Of a stretch of 64,000 bases of DNA, positions 57,061-64,000 are shown piece after piece; within the stretch, counting starts at the first letter, position 1, and every line of letters starts with the position of its first letter. Source of the DNA: Zea mays (lineage: Eukaryota > Streptophyta > Magnoliopsida > Poales > Poaceae); the NCBI RefSeq assembly GCF_902167145.1, contig NC_050097.1, forward strand, positions 172,762,923 to 172,826,922, given 5' to 3'. The position numbers were made by a program, and so were the translations under genes. Below the pieces are notes generated by a model. It searched no databases and had not been told where the DNA came from. It saw nothing but the letters and a program-made list of their open reading frames with translations.

Positions 57061-57078
57061 CATAATTAGTAGTAGAGA
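57061..57078 (-). other. 5' terminus of Helitron 2
   Basis: TCTCTACTACTAATTATG on the minus strand, preceded by A at 57079. Fits the maize Helitron 5' consensus at every position. Confidence 0.78.
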
Positions 57079-57514
57079 TGAAGAAAAGTAAGACTATCCT
57101 TATCCAGCTTTTTTATCTTATCCTCTATTTCAAACTTCACTTTATAAACAATATCATTTACAATACAAATCCTCTGTTTTCCGTGATCCACCAAAGACAA
57201 TTCTAACAAGTAAACTGGACTTCTTACAAGGTACTAACATATATGGTGAGTCAGTCTCTTGATTTTTTTACTTGACCCTCTAATTTAGAATTTTCCCTTA
57301 AAAAACTCAATGACAACAAATCCTGAAATTTGAAAGGTCATCTTAGATGTCAGGCTGTCAAATGGTATATCGTCTCATAGCATTATTTTTGGGAATAAAT
57401 ACCAAAAATAGTAAACAACATTAAAAGGCATATTTTTAGCGTATTTTTTTGACATATAGAACACAAAACCCATGAACATCTTGGAATGGCTCTCAACATC
57501 GTATCGGGTCTTCT
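57079..57514. other. Host sequence, originally downstream of PIP2
   Basis: AT-rich DNA without a recognised gene. It should join directly to 37267 if Helitron 2 is removed. Confidence 0.55.
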
Positions 57515-58340
57515 CACTACAGGAATCTGGGCCTTTGCCGAGTGCCGGCCTCTTTGCCGAGTGCCTTTTGTCGGGCACTTAGAGCCGCACTCGGCGAAGT
57601 CCTGCTCTCGGTAATGAGCTGGTTTACCGAGTGCAGGACACTCGGCACAGGAAAACTCTCGGCAAAGATATGTTTGTTGAGTGTCAAACACTCGTCAAAG
57701 GTGGTGCTCGGCAAAGGGCCGTCAGCGATCGTCCTAAAGCTGACGGCCGTCAGTCTTTGCCGAGGGCCGAGGGCCGAGGGTCGGCACTCGACAAAGAGGC
57801 TTCTTTGCCGAGTGCCTAATATTTGGCACTCGGCAAAGAACTCTTTACCAAGTGTCTTCTCTAGACACTCGACAAATCATATTTTTATTTTTTAGATTTT
57901 GTCCACCAAACTTTTTGTGGTATGTTCCTACACTATGTAGACCTACATGTATCATTTGTGGACAATTATAACAGAGTTTTCAATCGTTATTAGATTTAGT
58001 TCGTTTATTTAAATTTCTTCGAAAAATTTAGATTTGAACTGGAGGTCACTCGAAACTTGAAAAACCGTGCATGCAAAAATGATATCCATGTTACTTAGCA
58101 TAAGTTATGACCGATTCCAAGAGCGGACCGGAAACTTCGAGCAACATGCTCACTAAACATGGTCGTGAACTTGCCATTCACATGTTTAAAAATTGTATAA
58201 AACACAAACAAAGTCAGAAAATCATGAAACTTGTCCACGTGTCATGATATCATATGTAGATGCTGTGATAAAAATTTGAAAAAGTTTCGAGAAAACTGTG
58301 GCGCACTATGTGTAGAAACCTAAGAGATCCACATTGAAAC
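57515..58340 (+). mobile_element. End of a CACTA (En/Spm-type) DNA transposon
   Basis: CACTACAGGAATCTGGGCC at 57515 is a CACTA terminus. It is followed by direct and inverted copies of CTTTGCCGAGTGC and CACTCGGCAAAG up to about 57880, the subterminal repeats to which the transposase binds in this superfamily. The rest is AT-rich interior. A Copia element interrupts it at 58341; the other end is not in the window. TCT at 57512-57514 may be the 3-base target duplication. Confidence 0.85.
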
Positions 58341-59830
58341 TGAAAGCGAAATAGGCTCACACCTTTTCCTAAATGATTTTGGTGGTTGAATTGCCCAACA
58401 CAAATAATTGGACTAACTAGTTTGCTCTAGATTATACATTCTACAGGTGCCAAAGGTTCAACACAAACCAATAAAAAGAACAAATTAGGCTTCAAAGAAA
58501 GGAGCAAAAAGGAAACCAAAGTGTGTCCTGGTCTGGCGCAACGGACTGTCCGGTGTGCCAATGGACAGTGTCCGGTGCACCAGGGTGAATTAACTCCAAC
58601 TCTGCAGCTTCGGGTTTCCCAGGCGCAGCTCCGCTATAATTCACCGGACTGTCCGGTGTGCCACCGGACTGTCCGGTGCACCAGCGGAGCAACGACTATC
58701 TGCGCGCAACGGTCGACTCTGACGGATGAACAGTGCAACACAGTACCACGACAGAAGTCAGAGCAGCAGGTTAGAGGGGCACCGGACTGTACGGTGCCAC
58801 ATGAGGACAAAGCCTCCAACGGTCGACCAGCACCAGGCCCTAACGACAAGATGATGTGGCGGCGCACCGGACACTATCCAGTGGTGCACCGGACTGTCCG
58901 GTGCGCCCATCCCCAACAGCCTTCTCCAACGGCTACAATTTGGTTGGTGGCTATAAATACCACCCCAACCGGCCACTTCAAGAGGTGGGAGCCCAAGCAA
59001 CATTCCAAGTCATATAGTTGACATATCCAAACCCCTCCCAACCACCTCTATTCATTGATCCATCCTATACACAAGATTTAGACCACTACAAACCACACAA
59101 GTGCCACAAAAGAGAGAGCAAGCAAAAGAAATCCTCTTGTGAGAGTTTAGCTCTAGTGCCTTGTGAGATTCATTGAAAGAAAGTGTGTGCTACATCTTGC
59201 GTTCATTTGTGCGTGGAGTTTTCACTCCCATTGAACTTCCTCCAAAGTTTTGGAGGCTTGTAAAGCTAGCAAGAGACACCTAAGTGTGTGGTGGTCCTTG
59301 CAGGGTCTTAAGTGATCCTTGAGAAGAAGAAGAGCTCGCCGATCTTGGGGATCGGTTGAGAGAGGGAAAGGGTTGAAAGAGACCCGTCCTTACTGGACTC
59401 CTCAACGGGGACTAGGCCTTCGAGGGCCGAACCTTGGTAAAACAAATCACCCGTGTCTCATGTGTTTATTGCTTGTGATTTGTTTGTTCTCTCCCTTTCT
59501 AAGTTCTCTTGTGCTACTCTTCGCTAACATTATTTTGTGTTGCTTCAAGTTAAATTCTCATTTAGAGAAGCAACTCATTGCAAGAAAGAACTTGTGTTTA
59601 TCTTCTTCTTAACTAAGCCATCTTGCATTATTCTCCACTAACATTTCTAATAGTATTGTTATTGATTAAATTCAGCACTCTTTGAAAACAACACTCATTC
59701 CAAGCAAGGTTTTAGTTTTATACTCCAATAATTGTGAATCTAGTTCTAACCACTAATCAAGGGATCTAGTTTGTATTTAGAGCTATAATTTTCAGGTTTC
59801 GCCTATCCACCCCCCTCTAGGCGACTTTCA
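58341..59830 (+). repeat. 5' LTR of the right-hand Copia element
   Basis: 1490 bases from TGAAAG to CTTTCA, a 6-base terminal inverted repeat, followed by the primer-binding site. The partner is not visible, so the left boundary rests on the TG...CA ends. Confidence 0.82.
58530..58960 (+). promoter_or_regulatory. U3 promoter of the right-hand Copia LTR: palindrome array and TATA box
   Basis: Palindromes of the form CACCGGACTGTCCGGTG, plus degenerate copies (GGACAGTGTCC, GGACTGTACGG, GGACACTATCC), extend from 58540 to 58905. TATAAATA follows at 58952-58959. Same arrangement as in the other two Copia LTRs, on the opposite strand. Confidence 0.65.
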
Positions 59831-59832
59831 AT

Positions 59833-59844
59833 TGGTATCAGAGC
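59833..59844 (+). other. Primer-binding site of the right-hand Copia element
   Basis: TGGTATCAGAGC two bases after the LTR, complementary to initiator tRNA-Met. Confidence 0.9.
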
Positions 59845-59879
59845 AAGGCACTTCATATTGAGTCTAACAACTCAAAGTG

Positions 59880-61751
59880 ATGGCTCGAAAAAGATCCCAA
59901 AAGAACAAGAAGACAACTCCGAAGAAGGTAACTCTTGAGATATTACTTCCCGATTGTTCTAATTATGATCCATGGTCTACTAGAGTGATAAATGCTTTTA
60001 GAACCATAGATCCTCAATTAGAACAAATTTTAGACAAGAGTATCATTCCTTCTAGCTATGATAGGGAAAATGCTTCCGAGGAAGATCTAAGATGTATACG
60101 CTTGAACTATCTAGTTTATGACATCTTAAGTAAATCTCTTAGCAAAGAAGACTATCGTGCCTTCATAATAAGATATGATGAACCCATTTGTGATGCGCAT
60201 AATATTTGGACTAGAATTAAAATCAAATTTGATGAGTCCAAACATGATGGTTCATTTTGTGCTTCTACTTCCTTTGGTCCTTGTGAAACTAACCCTTTGA
60301 AGGAAGAAGAAGAAAATGAACGATGGAGACCAAACGATGAATCCACCTCTCCAAAAGGTTTGTCTTCCAATTTCGATTCCCACATATGTTGTGTGGCTAA
60401 TGAAAATGATAGCCGAAGCACAAATGATGAGGAGGAGGATGAAAGAAGCTTCATGCAACTTTATGCTCATCTAAGCCTAGAAGATAAGGCGGTCATGCTC
60501 AAACTTCTAAAAAGAGCGAGAAAGCAAAGCGAAGCTCGTCAAATGCTAGAAGATATTCTCTCCATAAAAATGCTAAACTTTGACGAGTTGACTAAAGAAT
60601 ATGAGGAGCTAAAGTGCTCTTATGTTGATTTGGTCCAAAGGTATGAAACTATTTCAATTGAGCAAGATAACTCTTTACATTGTATCGCTCAATTAGTAAA
60701 TAGGAATGCCTTGCTTAAGGACTAAATAGAAAAGCTAAAAGTTGAAAATCTAGCTTTTCAAGAAAAATATGATATGCTTCTATGGTCTCATGAAAATCTT
60801 ATGGATGATCATATCATGTTAAATATTGCTCATGAGGTTGTGATAGAAAACTTAAAATTCCAACAACCTCACTCATGCACATGTATTCAAATTGAAACTA
60901 TTTTACCATGTGCTAATGCTTGTTGTCCGTCGATAAGCAAATCCTCCTTTGAGCTAGAATTTCCAGGAACAAAAGATGATACATGTCAAGAGCTCAAAGA
61001 AAAAAATGAGAGGCTAAAAATGAGCTTGACACAACTTAAAGGGAAGTGCATTGCTCAACCTTCTCAAGATAACCGTGATCACATGGTGAAGAAGCTTGAG
61101 ATGGAGACAACCGTGGCATGCACTAACTCCCTTGAAGAAAATGTCAAGGACTTGAGGATTGCCAAGAGGAGGGAACAAAAGAAGAAAATCAATACATCTT
61201 CCAAAAACCTCAACCATGCCTCCATACAAGGTAACATCCAAGGTAATGATCAAGCCACACTTCACACTAAGAGAAGTAAAAATTGTAGTGAATGCTTTGA
61301 AAAGGGACACTCGATTAGATCATGTCCTCATATTAAAAATGACTTGATTATTAACAAGGATGATAAATTTTGTTTTAAATGCTCAAAGAAGGGACACTTA
61401 ATTAAGTCATGTCCCTACTTAAAACAAAAAGGCATAGTGTTAGAAAAGAAATTATTAACTAACCATGTAGCAAGCAAGAAACAAGGAAATAAGAAATCTT
61501 CAAGACTTGAAGATTGCCTTTGCTACATATGCCGAAAGAAGGGACATCAATGCAAGGATTGTCCCATGGGTAACTATCCCACCTCTAGCTTGTCAATTAT
61601 TTCTCATGTAACTAGGAAACCCAAAATTGCAACTTGTGCTAGAAAGGTAATCAGTTTACCAAATGCTAACACAAAGGACTCTTGGGTTCCTAGATCTTTG
61701 TTGACTAACCTTAATGGACCCATCAAGCGATGGGTACCAAAATATGCTTGA
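59880..61751 (+). pseudogene. Gag of the right-hand Copia element, one internal stop
   Basis: The frame starts at MARKRSQKNKK (59880), meets a TAA at 60723-60725 and resumes in the same frame to a TGA at 61751. The first part has a gag core (NYDPWSTRVINAFRTI, LSKEDYRAFIIRYDE, ALDEK-like EDKAVMLKLLKRA) and begins a coiled coil. The second continues the coiled coil and has three CCHC knuckles, CSECFEKGHSIRSC, CFKCSKKGHLIKSC and CYICRKKGHQCKDC, then the lineage linker DSWVPRSLLTN...RWVPKYA. Three knuckles exceed the one or two of the other Copia gags here. The single stop is the only lesion seen. Confidence 0.85.
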
Positions 61752-64000
61752 CAAGCTTTGCAGGAAAAGGAGATGGTATGAAGCTTTAGGGTGCTTAAGA
61801 GAGTCAATTCAATTTTTATTAACTCAAGCTATCAATCTTCAATGATCTTTATCCAAGATTGACCCAAAGTTATTTTGAATTGTTATATCTAAAACTCATA
61901 TCATCTCGAGGAAGATATTGATGTTGTAGGAAATAAAGAATTAATCCTATGCCGAAAAGTCAAGGCCTACAACATGGAGGAAAGCCAAAGGATGGTAACA
62001 ATTATGCTTTTAAGTGCAAGTATCTTAAATTATCATTTCTTATGTGTCTTGTGTAGTCACATAGAAAAAGAAAAGCACTTCAAATGTTTTTAATTTATGT
62101 CACCATTCTTTGAAGAAATTCCTCTCATATGGTAGATTGTATATTCATCATTTCTATACCATGGCAATCTACATGCTTTAAATTGTTGTAAGTATCTCAT
62201 GGCATGCTTTACACTAATCATTCTATTATTGCCATGTTCTAGATATAGAGAGATATTCCATGTTCTTGAAAGAATAAGGTGTCACATAAGGAATTCAATT
62301 CCTTAGGACACTTATAAAGGGAATCTCTCTTTATATCTGGAAATCGTGGGACTAATGTTTTTGTCTAAATAACCTAAGTAGTCTCACATGTAGAGAATAA
62401 GTTTCTCTTTAGAGGTGTGGAATCTAACATGAAAAGAAAAATCAATCCAATGATTTATGTTGTTTTGCCTCTTGCTTAAGTTGGATATGATTCTTCTATA
62501 TTTATTGCTCTCCATGTTATGAATTAGATTTATTCCCATAATCTTAAAGAATTATCTATGCTTGTTTTGTAAGCAAAATTAAGCATACATCATAGAATAA
62601 ACTAGTTCATATTATAAAGTTTCCATGCTTTAGTAATCTATTTTCCATTCCTTATCAAAATGATTACACAAAGGGAAACTAGTGCTGGTGTTACTAATGA
62701 CATATCTCTTAAGCTTACTTATGAAAATCTATAAGAGAGTAAGTGCAAGCCGCAAGCCTCAAGGGTTACTCTTCACCCAAAGGAAGAAAGGTAAAAGCAA
62801 AGGTATGGGAACTCATCTTCTTAATCAAATATATATCCTATCAATGGCTATTTACTCTAAATTCTACCTATGTGAAGAATAGATTCTTTATTGGACTTAA
62901 GTCAGCCAGATGTGCATTCAATTTCATAAAATGCACTTGTTCATTAGAACTTAATTCATGCCTTTGCTATATATGTTCTCATATTGATATGCTTTTAAGT
63001 CATGATAATAAATTCAATATGAAGAAGTAAAATTCCTATGATTGATCAAGATATTTAAAAAGTGTTTATTCCTCTTTTCTAATGATGTGCACTAATGTTA
63101 AGGATTTTACATCATGTTTGTGTGACTTGTGAATGATGAATTGTTTATATTCTTTATCTAAAAGAAATCATTCTTCATCATATACTCCCTTGTGCTCTTA
63201 ACATTTCTCTTGAGTATTTTCAAAAAGTTTGGAAGGAAAAAGAGTCAACTATAAGGGAAGGACACTCAAATGAAAAAGGAAGACATCAAGAGCAACAACA
63301 CCTACTTGGATAATGAGATCTTCAAAACATCAATGGTGTGGTTGTGAGCATTCCAAATCTTTTTCATTGTGAGAATACTAGGCATAAATTGTTTATTGCA
63401 AATTTTATAAGCCTTGATCAAGATGAGTAATGCTTCTCCCTATTTGTCTTTAAAAGTGAGTGCATCTATCCAATTCATTCAATTTCTTGATGCATATCTT
63501 TAGGGGGAGCCTATTTCTATATCTTGATTATATTGAGACTAACACTTTATCTTAGTAATCTCATATAGTCTCATGTATGAGAACAATTTTCTCATGAAGT
63601 ATGCTACTACATATCAATCCATCTTGGTAAAGTAATGTCACCTTTATCAAAGATTGTAGCCTTCATTGTTAAAGTAGCATATTTATTGGATTCTCCCATT
63701 TTAAGCTTGTGTAATGATCTAATGCCTATGTTGTTCTTTTGATCACATCTGTTGTTTATTTGATAATTGAATAACTTCAATTAACGCTTATGTTTCTTAG
63801 TGCCTCATATAATAACAATGACTTAGAAAAGGATCACTAGTTGTAGAACTCTCTCGTGTGCAAAATATTTCCATACACTGTCTTGATTATAGGTCTTAAG
63901 TAACTAAAACTAAGGTCAAAGCACAATGAAGAGAGTGTCTCTATGTGAAGGTACAAAAGGGTAAAACTACTTCCTCTCATTTATACATGTACCTAAATCT
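61752..64000 (+). other. Non-coding 3' region of the right-hand Copia element
   Basis: AT-rich with scattered short open frames and no pol motif. An AGGGGGAG polypurine word occurs at 63502-63509, but no LTR follows it directly. Confidence 0.65.

Larger units (their letters stand above)
37268..57078 (-). mobile_element. Helitron 2, non-autonomous, carrying gene fragments, split by nested Copia elements
   Basis: On the minus strand the 5' end is TCTCTACTACTAATTATG at 57078, an exact match to the maize Helitron 5' consensus as remembered (TCTMTAYTAMYHNW), preceded by A. The 3' end is GCACGGGCATATACCTAG ending at 37268, followed by T, so the A|T insertion rule holds on both sides. The GCACGGGC word near the 3' end is typical, but the second arm of the expected hairpin is decayed. 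Removing the Opie-like element and one CTAAT copy leaves about 4.35 kb with no Rep or RPA gene. Inside are exon fragments of sucrose synthase and probably an SH3P-type protein, on the Helitron's own strand. Confidence 0.75.
58341..64000 (+). mobile_element. Non-autonomous Ty1/Copia element (SIRE-like), gag only, 3' part outside
   Basis: Plus strand: LTR, primer-binding site, gag, then more than 2.2 kb of non-coding DNA to the window edge with no protease, integrase or reverse transcriptase. The 3' LTR is not reached. It lies inside the CACTA element. The LTR has the same organisation as the two Copia elements to its left. Confidence 0.85.

Noticed and set aside
1..64000. tRNA, rRNA or other structured RNA genes
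   Set aside because: No cloverleaf or conserved rRNA segment was noticed; the only tRNA-like signals are primer-binding sites of retrotransposons.

Overview
This window is maize-like intergenic DNA (Zea mays or a close relative). The evidence is a grass PIP2 aquaporin gene, nested LTR retrotransposons with 1.2-4.4 kb LTRs, Helitrons carrying pieces of host genes, Tourist-type MITEs and a CACTA element with CTTTGCCGAGTG subterminal repeats. Species assignment is inference from style, not from a search. Only one ordinary host gene is complete: PIP2, three exons, plus strand, 35922-37001.

Left to right: (1) 1-4633, the 5' part of a Ty3/gypsy Tat-lineage element on the minus strand (LTR, gag-protease, broken RT and two RNase H domains), running off the left edge. 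(2) 4634-34760, a large minus-strand Helitron. It has a 5' terminus at 34760, a RepHel gene broken by three stops and two frameshifts, an intact nine-exon RPA-like gene, and two host gene fragments: the C-terminal part of a coiled-coil membrane protein and a zinc-knuckle protein. Its 3' end was not found. A complete 15.0 kb chromovirus (17295-32294, duplication GTCTT) sits inside it near the RepHel 5' end. (3) 34761-37267, the host island with a nested MITE pair and PIP2. (4) 37268-57078, a second minus-strand Helitron with fragments of sucrose synthase and probably an SH3P/BAR-type protein. It is interrupted by an Opie-like Copia element (40342-55795, duplication CTAAT), itself interrupted in its reverse transcriptase by a gag-only Copia element (43093-49671, duplication GCGGG). 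(5) 57079-57514, host sequence that originally followed PIP2. (6) 57515-58340, one end of a CACTA transposon, interrupted by (7) another gag-only Copia element (58341 to the right edge, plus strand).

The PIP2 gene is thus boxed in by two Helitrons: one starts about 1.2 kb upstream of its start codon, the other ends three bases after a poly(A) signal. All three Copia LTRs carry, just upstream of their TATA box, an array of CCGGAC/GTCCGG palindromes. That array is the most distinctive shared regulatory-looking signal here. Coordinates of exons, LTRs and duplications were read by eye; family names come from recognition, not database search.
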